Shown one piece after another: positions 39,402 through 47,778 of a DNA stretch of 64,000 bases. Numbering within the stretch: the first letter of the stretch is position 1; the number at the start of each line of letters is the position of its first letter. The notes beneath the pieces were generated by a model. The model was not told the origin of the DNA and did no database searches. It saw nothing but the letters and a program-made list of their open reading frames with translations. This DNA is from TMP-24 sp041397305. GTDB lineage: Bacteria; Pseudomonadota; Alphaproteobacteria; Rhodobacterales; Rhodobacteraceae. Location: positions 33,711 through 97,710 of the forward strand of contig JAWKWX010000010.1 of assembly GCA_041397305.1 (NCBI GenBank), in the 5' to 3' direction. The translations under genes and the position numbers were made by a program.

Positions 39402-40751
39402 ATGAAACGCTTCCTCTCCCTTCTGATGCTTGGCATCGTCGCTGCTGTCGCTGCCTATTGGTGGGCAGCGCATCGCACCGTCACCCTCCGCCTCATGCCG
39501 GAAGTCACCTACCAGACCTTCCGCGACTGGGAGGCGACGCCCGTCCTTCTTGGCGGCGAGGAGGAACGCAAGCACCGGTTCGAGATTTTCGACCGGATCG
39601 CCGAGGAGGTGCCGCTGACCCGCCTTCGGGTCGAGGTCTTCTCCGGTGCCGAAAGCCACTATCGCGGCATGCAGCGCTATCTGGCGGGCGAGATCGACAT
39701 CGAAACCTGGAAGGCGCTGCGCTATCCGACCCAGAATGATGACGATGACCCCAACCACATCAACCCGGCGGGCTTTGATTTCTTCGACCTCGATTACCGG
39801 ATGGACAATACGGTCCTGCCGATGCTCGACCGGGCGAAGGCACGGGGCGCAACCTACCGCCTGACGCTCACCTATGTCGCCTTCACCAAGATGATCAGGG
39901 ACGGCGGCTACCATCACACCGATCCGGCCGAATATGCCGAATTCATCCTCGCCGCCTTCGAGCATCTGAAGGAGAAATACGGGGTCGTCCCCGACTATCT
40001 CGATCCGCTCCTTGAGCCCGACAATGTGCCCGCCTGGACGCCCGAGACGCTCGGGCCCGCGATCAAGGCGGCGATGGATCGTCTGCATGCCGCGGGCTTC
40101 CACCCCGGCGTGATCCTGCCCTCGGTCAGCGATGCGAGCCAGACCTTGCGCTGGCTGGACGGGATCGCCAGGACCGACGGTGCCCTGACCGATCTGACCG
40201 AGATTTCCTATCACCGCTACAAGGGCGCCGACCGATCGAGCCTGCGGGCAATCGCCGAGCGCGCGGCGGAGATGGGCGTGACCGCGGGCATGCTGGAATA
40301 CTGGTTCGGCCGCGCGACCTACGAGGTCCTCTACGATGATCTGACCATCGCCAATGTCAGTTCCTGGCAGCCCCGCGCCGTCTATTCCTTCTACGAGATC
40401 CAGCCTGACGGAACATTGAGGATCGCGCCCGAAATCCGCTATGACCGGCTGTACTTCGAGGCGATCCGCCCCGGGGACGTGCGGATCGGGGCCAATGCGC
40501 CCTGGCTTTCACCGCTTTTGCCCGTTGCCTTCCGCAAGCCGGACGGCGCCATGTCGGTGGTACTGATGGCCAGAAGAGCCGGATCGGCCTTGATCGCGGG
40601 CCTGCCCCAAGGCGACTATCTGGAAGAAACCGCGACCGCCTCGCCGACCGCGCCGCCCCGGCCCGTGCATGTCGGCGCGGACGGAAACCTGTCTGTTTCT
40701 ATCGACGGCCCGGGCGTGATCGCCATCCGCCCGGCCCCGGCACAAGGGTAA
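39402..40751 (+). CDS. Membrane-anchored glycosidase-like protein (TIM barrel, GH clan A type)
   Basis: 449 codons including stop. An N-terminal hydrophobic anchor (residues about 5-22) precedes a barrel domain. Candidate catalytic residues: E205 in DPLLEPDNVPAW as acid/base and E299 in AGMLEYWFG as nucleophile, spaced like GH30/GH39-type enzymes, with ISYHRYKG (H271) between. A small C-terminal beta domain (ending PGVIAIRPAP) resembles the GH30 side domain. I do not recognise a specific family. It lies 2 bases before the second ASST-like gene and divergent from sugar-synthesis genes, so trimming of a surface glycan is plausible. Start 39402 chosen over a GTG 6 bases upstream. Confidence 0.65.
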   Translation: MKRFLSLLMLGIVAAVAAYWWAAHRTVTLRLMPEVTYQTFRDWEATPVLLGGEEERKHRFEIFDRIAEEVPLTRLRVEVFSGAESHYRGMQRYLAGEIDIETWKALRYPTQNDDDDPNHINPAGFDFFDLDYRMDNTVLPMLDRAKARGATYRLTLTYVAFTKMIRDGGYHHTDPAEYAEFILAAFEHLKEKYGVVPDYLDPLLEPDNVPAWTPETLGPAIKAAMDRLHAAGFHPGVILPSVSDASQTLRWLDGIARTDGALTDLTEISYHRYKGADRSSLRAIAERAAEMGVTAGMLEYWFGRATYEVLYDDLTIANVSSWQPRAVYSFYEIQPDGTLRIAPEIRYDRLYFEAIRPGDVRIGANAPWLSPLLPVAFRKPDGAMSVVLMARRAGSALIAGLPQGDYLEETATASPTAPPRPVHVGADGNLSVSIDGPGVIAIRPAPAQG

Positions 40752-40753
40752 TC

Positions 40754-42106
40754 ATGGAAAAATTCATTTTCTCGAAGATCGAAACCTGGATCGTCCTCCT
40801 TCTGGCCATTCTCGCCGTCGTCGGCGCCATCCTGTTCGCCGCCCTCGCGCTCGACAAGGCGCGCGAAAAACACCGGACCGGCGCGCTCGGGACCGCAGCG
40901 CTCGCGATCGCCGAGATGCCGCAGACGGTGATCGACTGGACGAAACAGAAGGACGCGCGACTGGCCGGGCGCACCGAAGAGTTCAAGGGCAAGGCAGGCT
41001 GGTGGCTCTCGCCCACGCTGAAGACGGCGCCGATAGACGGCTATCTCCTGCTGTCGCGCGCCAAGATCGAGGCCGACCAGAATGTCGTCGAACTGCTGGA
41101 CCTGAGCGACTTCACTGTCAAGCACACCTGGATGCCCAATGCCGATGCATTCTTCGCGGGCGTCCGCCGCGATTTCCAGATCACCAAGACCGACCGCTGG
41201 AACCGCGCGCTGTTCGAACCGGTCCATCCGCTGATGTTTGCCAATGGCGACCTGATCGTGAAGGATCACCAGTCACCGATCGCCCGGATCGACGCCTGCA
41301 GCCGGATGATCTGGCGCAATACCGAGCGCAACTACCACCATTCGCTGGAACTGGCCCCCGACGGCACGCTCTGGGTGCCCTCGGTCATCGATCCGCCCGA
41401 CGCCGACTATGGACCCAAGTTCTTCGAGGACGGCCTCGTGAACATGACTGTGGACGGCAAGACACTGTCCGAGGTCTCGCTTGCCAAGGTGATGGAAGCC
41501 AACGGCATGATGGCGATGGCCTTCACCTCGGGCGCCTACATCAACGACGCGATCCATCTGAACGACATCCAGCCGGTGCCGGGCGACGGACCTTACTGGA
41601 AGGCGGGCGATCTGTTCCTCTCGGCACGGCATCTGTCGATGGTCATGCTCTACAGGCCGTCCACCCAGAAGATCGTCTGGTGGAAGATCGGCCCCTGGCT
41701 TGCCCAGCACGACGTGAACGTGCTCGACGATCACCGGATCGCCGTCTTCGACAACAATGCCTACGACCGCGGCAAGGGCTGGTATATCGACGGGGTGAAC
41801 GAGGTGATGGTCTATGATTTCGCCACCGATCAGGTCACCACGCCCTATCACGAGACGATGAAGGCCGAGAATGTGCTTTCCGTGACCGAAGGGCTGGTCG
41901 ATTTCACCGACAATGGCCATGTCATCATCGAGGAGGAAAACCGCGGGCGGATCCTGATCCTCGATCCCGCGGGCCAGAAGGTGGCAGAGTTCGTGAACCG
42001 CGGGCCTGACGGCCAGGTCTACGGCCTGTCGTGGAGCCGCTGGATTCCCCGCTCGCTGGGCGATGCGGGGCTGAAGTCGATCGCGGCCGCCGCCTGTCCC
42101 GGCTGA
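40754..42106 (+). CDS. Arylsulfotransferase-like (ASST) membrane-anchored protein 2
   Basis: 450 residues, paralogue of the 31163-32470 protein. One N-terminal helix (about 11-33) is followed by the periplasmic domain. Shared landmarks: an EMP after the anchor, the HH pair (H195-H196 in RNYHHSLEL), IHLNDIQPV, AGDLFLSARHLSMVML, KIVWWKIGPWLAQHD and a C-terminal LILDPAGQKVAEFVNRG. These mark the ASST family. The sequence differs widely from paralogue 1 outside these motifs, so the two are old duplicates and may use different acceptors. It is translated directly after the glycosidase-like gene. Confidence 0.82.
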   Translation: MEKFIFSKIETWIVLLLAILAVVGAILFAALALDKAREKHRTGALGTAALAIAEMPQTVIDWTKQKDARLAGRTEEFKGKAGWWLSPTLKTAPIDGYLLLSRAKIEADQNVVELLDLSDFTVKHTWMPNADAFFAGVRRDFQITKTDRWNRALFEPVHPLMFANGDLIVKDHQSPIARIDACSRMIWRNTERNYHHSLELAPDGTLWVPSVIDPPDADYGPKFFEDGLVNMTVDGKTLSEVSLAKVMEANGMMAMAFTSGAYINDAIHLNDIQPVPGDGPYWKAGDLFLSARHLSMVMLYRPSTQKIVWWKIGPWLAQHDVNVLDDHRIAVFDNNAYDRGKGWYIDGVNEVMVYDFATDQVTTPYHETMKAENVLSVTEGLVDFTDNGHVIIEEENRGRILILDPAGQKVAEFVNRGPDGQVYGLSWSRWIPRSLGDAGLKSIAAAACPG

Positions 42107-42117
42107 TATCCGGCCGA

Positions 42118-43731
42118 TCAGCCCTTCAGGCGGAACCGCTGGATCTTGCCGGTCTGCGTCTTCGGCAGTGCCTCGGCAAAGCGGATGCGGCGCGGATATT
42201 TGTAAGGGGCGATCGTCGCCTTCACATGGTCCTGCAAGGCCTTGATCAGGCTTTCGTTTCCGGTCTGCCCCGAGACCAGCACCACATGCGCCTCAACGAT
42301 CTGGCCGCGCTCATCGTCGGGCGCGCCGATCACAGCGCATTCGAGGACCGCGGGGTGAGAGAGAAGCGCCGCCTCCACCTCCGGCCCCGCGATATTGTAG
42401 CCAGCACTGACGATCATGTCGTCATTGCGGGCGGCAAAGTGGAAATAGCCGTCCTCATCCTGCCAGAAGGCATCGCCGGTGATGTTCCAGCCGTTCTGGA
42501 CATATTTCCCCTGCCGGTCGTCGGCCATGTAACGGCAGCCGGTCGGCCCGCGCACAGCCAAGCGCCCGACCTCGCCACGCGGCTTCTCACGACCCGCCTC
42601 GTCGACGATCCGCGCCTGATAGCCTGTCACGGGACGCCCGGTGCAGGCGGGCCGGTGATCGTCGAAGCGGTTGGTGATGAAGATATGCAGCATCTCGGTC
42701 GCGCCGATCCCGTCAAGCATCGGCTTGCCGGTCTTTTCCATCCATTCCTCATAGACCGGCGCGGGCAGCGTTTCGCCCGCGCTGACCGCGGCGCGCAATG
42801 ACGACAGGTCCGCGCCCTCCGCCATCGCCTTCAACATCACCCGGTAAGCCGTTGGTGCCGTGAAGCAAACCGTGGCTTTCAGGGTCTGGATGATCTCGAT
42901 CATATTGGGCGGCGTCGCCTGTTCCAGAAGCGCCGCCGCGGCCCCGAAGCGCAGGGGAAAGACAGCGAGCCCGCCAAGGCCGAAGGTGAAGGCCAGGGGC
43001 GGAGAGCCCACGAACACATCCTCCGGCGTGACCTTCAGAACCTCCTTTGCATACCCGTCGGCGATGATCATCAGGTCGCGATGAAAATGCATCGTGGCCT
43101 TGGGTTCGCCCGTCGTGCCGGAGGTGAAGCCCAGCAGCGCCACATCGTCGCGGCCCGTCTCCACCGCCTGATAGCGGACGGATTTCGACAGCGCGATCCG
43201 GTCCAGCTCGGCGTCATGGTTTGCCGTGCCGTCGAATCCGATGACCGTCTTCAGAAAGCGTGACTCCTTGGCGCAGGCGACAAGCTCCTCCATCAGCCGC
43301 GTGTCGCAGAGCGAATGGCTGATCTCGGCCTTGTCGACGATCTTTGCCAGTTCGCCCGCACGCAGCATCGGCATCGTATTGACCACAACCGCACCTGCCT
43401 TGGTCGCGCCCAGCCAGCAGGCGACCATCGCCGGATTGTTCGCCGAACGGATCAGAACGCGATTGCCCGGTCTGACGCCATAATCCTCGGCCAGCGCATG
43501 GGCGATCCGGTTCGACCAGTCGGCAAGTTCCTTGTAGGTCCGGATGCGGCCATTGCCGATCAGCGCGGTATGATCGCCGAACCCCTTCTCGACCATCCGG
43601 TCGGTCAGTTCCACCGCCGCATTCAGCCGCTCGGGATAATCGAACCCCTCAAGCAGCAGGTCAGGCCAGAGGCCTTCGGGCGGCAAGCGGTCGCGCGTGA
43701 ATGTATCGACATGGGCCGATGGTCCCAGCAT
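42118..43731 (-). CDS. 2-aminobenzoate-CoA ligase family acyl-CoA synthetase
   Basis: Adenylate-forming ligase, 537 residues. P-loop-type motif LLGFTSGTTGEPKATM, the aromatic/substrate region GIGATEMLHIFI, the adenylate motif YFHFAARNDDMIVSAGYNIAGPEVE (split) and the C-terminal catalytic lysine in LPKTQTGKIQRFRL. GEVGRLAVRGPTGCRYM is typical of benzoate/anthranilate-CoA ligases. GGAGGAAAA precedes the ATG. It is the last gene of the operon led by a 2-aminobenzoyl-CoA monooxygenase, so anthranilate is the likely acid; benzoate or salicylate derivatives are alternatives. Confidence 0.88.
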   Translation of the reverse strand: MLGPSAHVDTFTRDRLPPEGLWPDLLLEGFDYPERLNAAVELTDRMVEKGFGDHTALIGNGRIRTYKELADWSNRIAHALAEDYGVRPGNRVLIRSANNPAMVACWLGATKAGAVVVNTMPMLRAGELAKIVDKAEISHSLCDTRLMEELVACAKESRFLKTVIGFDGTANHDAELDRIALSKSVRYQAVETGRDDVALLGFTSGTTGEPKATMHFHRDLMIIADGYAKEVLKVTPEDVFVGSPPLAFTFGLGGLAVFPLRFGAAAALLEQATPPNMIEIIQTLKATVCFTAPTAYRVMLKAMAEGADLSSLRAAVSAGETLPAPVYEEWMEKTGKPMLDGIGATEMLHIFITNRFDDHRPACTGRPVTGYQARIVDEAGREKPRGEVGRLAVRGPTGCRYMADDRQGKYVQNGWNITGDAFWQDEDGYFHFAARNDDMIVSAGYNIAGPEVEAALLSHPAVLECAVIGAPDDERGQIVEAHVVLVSGQTGNESLIKALQDHVKATIAPYKYPRRIRFAEALPKTQTGKIQRFRLKG

Positions 43732-43766
43732 TTTTCCTCCCTTCGCCACCCTCTCCCCCGGGGTCG

Positions 43767-44174
43767 CTATTTCGGCACGACGGCCGTCACCTCGATCTCG
43801 ACCTTCGCCCGGTCCTCGACGAGACCCGCAACCTGCACCAGCGCCATCGCCGGGTAATGGCGCCCGATCGTCGCCTTGTAGGCGGCGCCGATCTCTCTGA
43901 GACTGTTCAGATATTCCTGCTTGTCGGTCACATACCAGGTCATGCGCACGATATGGCGGGGCGCGCCGCCGCCCTCCGCCAGCACGGCCACGATATTTTC
44001 CAGCGCCTGCCGGACCTGGCCTGCAAAATCGTCGGTTTCGAATTCCTGATCCGCATTCCAGCCGACAAGCCCGCCGAGAAACAGCATCCGCCCCTCGGCC
44101 GCGACACCGCAGGCATAGCCGGGCGTGGCCTTCCAGCCCTTGGGATGCAGGAACTGATGGGGACTGTCGGTCAT
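43767..44174 (-). CDS. RidA family protein
   Basis: 135 residues, YjgF/YER057c/UK114 fold. Family parts: LGGLVGWNADQEFETDDFAGQV (split), AGQVRQALENIVAVLAEGG and the C-terminal MALVQVAGLVEDRAKVEIEVTAV with V/E replacing the usual RxxVxxxxLP ligand arginine region. RidA proteins hydrolyse enamines and imines or act as deaminases. In an aminobenzoyl-CoA operon it could remove the amino group as ammonia after ring reduction, which fits better than general housekeeping. It overlaps the thioesterase gene by 4 bases. Confidence 0.88.
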   Translation of the reverse strand: MTDSPHQFLHPKGWKATPGYACGVAAEGRMLFLGGLVGWNADQEFETDDFAGQVRQALENIVAVLAEGGGAPRHIVRMTWYVTDKQEYLNSLREIGAAYKATIGRHYPAMALVQVAGLVEDRAKVEIEVTAVVPK

Positions 44175-44605
44175 CCGGTCTTTCCTTCCATGCCGGTCTT
44201 TCCTTCCATGAAGGCCTGCATCCGCGCGCGCATGTCGGCGGGCCAGGGCGCGGCACGGCCCTCAGTGGAGACCCAGACGAGCGTCAGCCGTGCCACCATC
44301 CTGAGGTCCCCGGGCCCATGCGCCGCGATCGACAGCGTCACCGACGATCCGCCCAGCCGCACGATGTCGAGCGTGAAGTCAAGCCGGTCGCCCAGCCGCG
44401 ACGGCGCGCGAAAATCGGCCTCGATCTTCACCGTGGGCACGCCATTGCCATCGCGCATCGTCATCTGCGCATAGGACCGGCCCACGATGTCGGCGAAGAA
44501 ATTCTCGGTGACCGAATTCGTCATCTCGAAATAGCGCGGATAAAAGACGATCCCCGCCGGATCGCAATGGTTGAACTCGACCTGGATCTGGCGCCGGTAG
44601 GTCAT
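44171..44605 (-). CDS. Acyl-CoA thioesterase (4HBT/YbgC-like hotdog)
   Basis: 144 residues with the hotdog-fold signature FNHCDPAGIVFYPRYFEMTN, whose aspartate is the catalytic residue of 4-hydroxybenzoyl-CoA thioesterases. It overlaps the acyl-CoA dehydrogenase and RidA genes by 4 bases each. Role in the pathway: release of CoA from dead-end intermediates, or recycling of the aromatic CoA thioester. A repeated GKTGMEGKTG stretch ends the protein. Confidence 0.9.
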   Translation of the reverse strand: MTYRRQIQVEFNHCDPAGIVFYPRYFEMTNSVTENFFADIVGRSYAQMTMRDGNGVPTVKIEADFRAPSRLGDRLDFTLDIVRLGGSSVTLSIAAHGPGDLRMVARLTLVWVSTEGRAAPWPADMRARMQAFMEGKTGMEGKTG

Positions 44606-45735
44606 GTCAGAAGGCTCCGCGCGATCACCAGCCGCTGCACGTCCGAGGCGCCCTCATAGATGCGCAGGGCCCTGATTTCGCGGTACAGGCTTTCGACGGC
44701 CGTACCGGTCCGGACCCCGTCGCCGCCGTGCAGCTGAACCGCCATATCGATCACCCTTTGCGCCGCCTCGGTGGCATGGAGTTTCGCCATCGCCGCCTCG
44801 CGCGTGATCCGCGCCGCACCCATGTCCTTCGCCCAGGCGGCCCGGTAGACCAGAAGCGCCGAGGCGTCGATCTCGGTCGCCATGTCGGCCAAATGGCCCT
44901 GCACCATCTGATGGTCGGAAAGCGGCCCGGACGGCCGGGCGCGCCGCACCCGAACCGAAGCCGCGTCCAGCGCCCGCCGGGCAAAGCCCAGCGCCGCCGC
45001 GCCGACAGTCGGGCGGAAATGGTCAAGGACGGTCATCGCGACCTTGAACCCCTCGCCCGCCCGCCCGATCAGCGCACCTTCGGGCAAGTCGACTGTGTCG
45101 AGCCGCAGATGCGCCAAAGGATGCGGTGCCATCACCTCGATGCGCTCTACCACCGTCAGGCCCGGCGCATCGGCGGGCATCAGAAAGGCCGACAGGCCCT
45201 TCGCGCCCGGCGCCTCCCCGGTGCGGGCGATCACCACATAGACATCGGCAATCCCGCCGTTCGAGATAAAGGTCTTCTCGCCCGACAGCCGCCAGCCGCC
45301 CGCGACCCGTCCGGCCCGACAGGCACAGTTCGCCGCGTCCGACCCCGATCCGGGCTCGGTCAGCGCGAAGGCCGCCATCGCCTCCCCCCTGCGGGTCCGC
45401 GCCAGCCACCGCCGCTGATCGGGCGTGCCAAACAGGCTCACAGCGCCCATCCCCAGCCCCTGCATGGCGAAGGCGAAATCGGCCAGCCCGTCGTGGCGCG
45501 CCAAGGTCTCGCGGATCAGGCAGAGCGTGCGGATGTCGAGCCGCTCGCCCGTGTCCGCTCCGGTCGGCTGCAGCCAGCCTCCCGCCCCCAGCGCCACCAC
45601 CAGTCCCCGGCAAGCCTCATCGACATCGGCATGATCCACCGGCAGATGCGCCGCGCACCAGCTTTCCAGCCGCGCCGCCAGATCGCGGTGGCGGTCCTCG
45701 AAGAAGGGCCAGTCCAGAAATGTGCAATCGCTCAT
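44602..45735 (-). CDS. Acyl-CoA dehydrogenase
   Basis: FAD enzyme, 377 residues. Motifs: FALTEPGSGSDAAN (flavin/substrate), GEKTFISNGG, the PTVGAAALGFARRALD helix and the C-terminal signature VQLHGGDGVRTGTAVESLYREIRALRIYEGASDVQRL (several pieces), with E in YEGASD as the catalytic base position. The ATG begins 2 bases after the dispersed repeat copy B, which therefore forms its leader; no strong ribosome-binding site is visible there. The wider frame to 46302 covers the enoyl-CoA hydratase gene and is rejected. It acts in the beta-oxidation-like lower pathway. Confidence 0.92.
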   Translation of the reverse strand: MSDCTFLDWPFFEDRHRDLAARLESWCAAHLPVDHADVDEACRGLVVALGAGGWLQPTGADTGERLDIRTLCLIRETLARHDGLADFAFAMQGLGMGAVSLFGTPDQRRWLARTRRGEAMAAFALTEPGSGSDAANCACRAGRVAGGWRLSGEKTFISNGGIADVYVVIARTGEAPGAKGLSAFLMPADAPGLTVVERIEVMAPHPLAHLRLDTVDLPEGALIGRAGEGFKVAMTVLDHFRPTVGAAALGFARRALDAASVRVRRARPSGPLSDHQMVQGHLADMATEIDASALLVYRAAWAKDMGAARITREAAMAKLHATEAAQRVIDMAVQLHGGDGVRTGTAVESLYREIRALRIYEGASDVQRLVIARSLLT

Positions 45736-45737
45736 CG

Positions 45738-45791
45738 TTTCATCTTGGTCCAAATACCTCGGAGGGGTCCGGGGAGGCAGAGCCTCCCCGG
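45738..45791. repeat. Dispersed Rhodobacterales-type intergenic repeat, copy B
   Basis: TTTCATCTTGG-TC-CAAATACCTCGG (45738-45762) matches copy A (1984-2008) at 23 of 25 positions. A hairpin CCGGGGAGGC-AGA-GCCTCCCCGG follows (45769-45791). The arms differ from copy A, yet stay complementary and keep the GGC-AGA-GCC loop closure. On the minus strand it sits 10 bases after the enoyl-CoA hydratase stop and 2 bases before the dehydrogenase start, inside an operon. Confidence 0.75.
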
Positions 45792-45800
45792 CCTTGACCG

Positions 45801-46613
45801 TCAATTCCCTTCGAAAACCGGTTTTTCCTTTGCCACGAACGCCCGGTAGGCCCGCTCGAAATCCTTCGTCGCCATGCAGATCGCCTGGGCCTGCGCTTCG
45901 GCCTCGATCGCCTGGTCGAGCCCCATGTCCCATTCCTGGCTGAGCTGGGTCTTGGTCACCCCATGCGCAAATGTCGGTCCGGCGGCAAGACGCAGCGCCA
46001 GTGCCCGCGCTTCGTCTTCCAGTCGTTCGGCGGGATGAAGCGCGTTCCAGAAGCCCCAGGCCCGACCCTCCTCGGCGCTCATCCCCCGGCCGGTGTAAAG
46101 GAGTTCCGCCGCCCTGCCCTGCCCGATGATGCGCGGCAGCATCGCGCAGGCGCCCATATCGCAGCCCGCAAGGCCGACACGCGTGAAGAGGAAGGCGCAT
46201 CTGGCTTCCGGCGTCGCGAGCCGCAGGTCGGCGGCCATGGCGATGATCGCGCCCGCCCCGACCGCGACGCCATCCACGGCGGCGATGATCGGCTTCGTGC
46301 AATGGATCATCGCCTTCACGAGGTCCCCGGTCAGTCGCGTGAAGGCCAGCAATTCCTTCATCGGCCGCCCGATCAGGGGTCCGATGATCTCGTGCACATC
46401 GCCGCCCGAACAGAAATTGCCGCCCGAGGAGGCGACGATCACCACATCCACGTCACCCGCCGATGGCAGCGCCCGGAAGAGCGCGCCGAGCTCGGCATAG
46501 CTTTCGAACGTCAGGGGATTCTTCCGCTCCGGCCGGTTCAGCCGCAGGGTGCCCACCCTGTCCCGCACTTCCCACAGGACATGGCGGGGTTTCAGGCCGG
46601 AAAGATCGCTCAT
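45801..46613 (-). CDS. Enoyl-CoA hydratase/isomerase family protein
   Basis: Crotonase fold, 270 residues. The oxyanion-hole motif reads SSGGNFCSGGDVHEIIGPLI (a glycine-rich SGGN variant) and the second motif is AVDGVAVGAGAIIAMAADLR. The acidic catalytic residues of true hydratases sit near LAGCDMGACAMLPRIIG, where only one acidic residue (D) is kept, so isomerase or hydrolase activity is possible. The end MATKDFERAYRAFVAKEKPVFEG is typical. It overlaps the MarR gene by 4 bases. Confidence 0.92.
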   Translation of the reverse strand: MSDLSGLKPRHVLWEVRDRVGTLRLNRPERKNPLTFESYAELGALFRALPSAGDVDVVIVASSGGNFCSGGDVHEIIGPLIGRPMKELLAFTRLTGDLVKAMIHCTKPIIAAVDGVAVGAGAIIAMAADLRLATPEARCAFLFTRVGLAGCDMGACAMLPRIIGQGRAAELLYTGRGMSAEEGRAWGFWNALHPAERLEDEARALALRLAAGPTFAHGVTKTQLSQEWDMGLDQAIEAEAQAQAICMATKDFERAYRAFVAKEKPVFEGN

Positions 46614-47041
46614 GGCTTCGCCGCCCTTTTCAATATGTCGGTCATCTGGTCGAGATCGGTCTCGCTCAACCCCGCGAACAACCGGTCGACCTCGGTCTCA
46701 TGCCCGGAGGCAAGCCCTTCGAAGGCGCTCACCCCCTCTGCGGTCAGGGTCACGAAGACCGTCCGCCGGTCGCTTTCCGAGGGCGTGCGGCGCACCAGCC
46801 CGTCGCCTTCCAGCCGGTCCACGACCGCGGTCGCATTGCCGTTCGAGACGAGGAGCATCCGCGACAGTTCGCTCATCGTCACGCCTTCGCGCCGCCGGTA
46901 GAGCGCTGCCATCACGTCGAAACGCGGCAGTGTCGTGCCATGGGTCACGCGCAGGTAGTCGCGCAGCCGGTTCTCGGCGGTTCGGGTCACACCCAGAAGC
47001 CTGATCCAAAGCTTCAGGCGGCGCTTCGACAGATCGCTCAC
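46610..47041 (-). CDS. MarR family regulator of the aromatic operon
   Basis: 143 residues. The winged helix part reads MSELSRMLLVSNGNATAVVDRLEGDGLVRR (two helices) with the wing SDRRTVFVTLT. The GTG start (47041) follows GGGAGGAGAA and overlaps the end of the SDR gene. It is in the middle of the operon it probably controls. Tandem 16-bp palindromes in the divergent promoter (50111-50140) are its likely operators. CoA-thioester ligands are known for MarR proteins of aromatic-CoA pathways, for example BadR, CouR. Confidence 0.92.
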   Translation of the reverse strand: MSDLSKRRLKLWIRLLGVTRTAENRLRDYLRVTHGTTLPRFDVMAALYRRREGVTMSELSRMLLVSNGNATAVVDRLEGDGLVRRTPSESDRRTVFVTLTAEGVSAFEGLASGHETEVDRLFAGLSETDLDQMTDILKRAAKP

Positions 47042-47778
47042 ACTTCTCCTCCCGAAATCGCAATCGCCTGGCCGTTCATCCCCTCCGATCCCGGCCCGCA
47101 GAGCCAGAGCGCCGCCGACGTCACCTCGGCGGGCGCGATCAGCCGGTTCTGCGGGCTCATCGCCGCCAACGCCGCGCGCGCCTCCGCACGGCTGCGCCCA
47201 GTCTTTTCGGCAATCACCTCGACCGAATGGTCGGTCATCGGCGTGTCGAGGAAGCCCGGGCAGATCGCGTTCACCGTCACCGGCCGCCGGGCGATTTCCA
47301 GCGCGAGCGCGCGAACCATGCCCACCACCCCATGCTTTGCCGCCGCATAGGGCGCGACCTTGGCATAGCCTTTGAGCCCCGCCGTCGAGGCGATCGCGAT
47401 GAGCCTGCCCCAGCCCGGCATCTGATTGAGCCCGTCGCGGAGGGTTAGGAACGCGCCGGTCAGGTTCACGGCGATCATCGCGTTCCACTGGTCGAGCGTT
47501 GTCCTGGCCATCACCCCGCTGTCGGCGGCGCCTGCATTGGCGATCACGATATCGCAGGGCCCGGCCTCGGCAAACATCGCGCGCACATCCGCCTCGCGCG
47601 TCACATCCGCCCGGACGGGCCGGATCGCGGGCGAGAGCCGCGCAACCGCCTCCAGCGTCTCGATCCGCCGGCCGGTGATCACGACCTCTGCCCCGGCGCG
47701 GGCAAAGCCCTGCGCGAGGTCGGCCCCGGCGCCAGAACCGCCACCGGTGATCAGCACCCGTTTGCCGGTCAGCGTCAT
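47038..47778 (-). CDS. Short-chain dehydrogenase/reductase
   Basis: NAD(P)-dependent SDR, 246 residues. Cofactor motif LITGGGSGAGADLA, the NAG motif DIVIANAGAAD, catalytic Ser in IAIASTAGLKG and YAAAK (VAPYAAAKHGVVGM), and CPGFLDTP. It is second in the aromatic operon, overlapping the monooxygenase gene by 4 bases and feeding into the MarR gene. Probably reduces or oxidises a cyclic hydroxy/oxo acyl-CoA. The usual label is 3-oxoacyl-ACP reductase-like. Confidence 0.93.
   Translation of the reverse strand: MTLTGKRVLITGGGSGAGADLAQGFARAGAEVVITGRRIETLEAVARLSPAIRPVRADVTREADVRAMFAEAGPCDIVIANAGAADSGVMARTTLDQWNAMIAVNLTGAFLTLRDGLNQMPGWGRLIAIASTAGLKGYAKVAPYAAAKHGVVGMVRALALEIARRPVTVNAICPGFLDTPMTDHSVEVIAEKTGRSRAEARAALAAMSPQNRLIAPAEVTSAALWLCGPGSEGMNGQAIAISGGEV

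Noticed and set aside
43732..44256. An N-terminal extension of the CoA ligase frame into the RidA gene
   Set aside because: RidA is clear in another frame and GGAGGAAAA marks the ligase start at 43731.
44602..46302. An N-terminal extension of the acyl-CoA dehydrogenase frame, 189 extra codons
   Set aside because: It overlaps the enoyl-CoA hydratase gene in another frame and carries the intergenic repeat; the dehydrogenase homology starts at MSDCTFLD.
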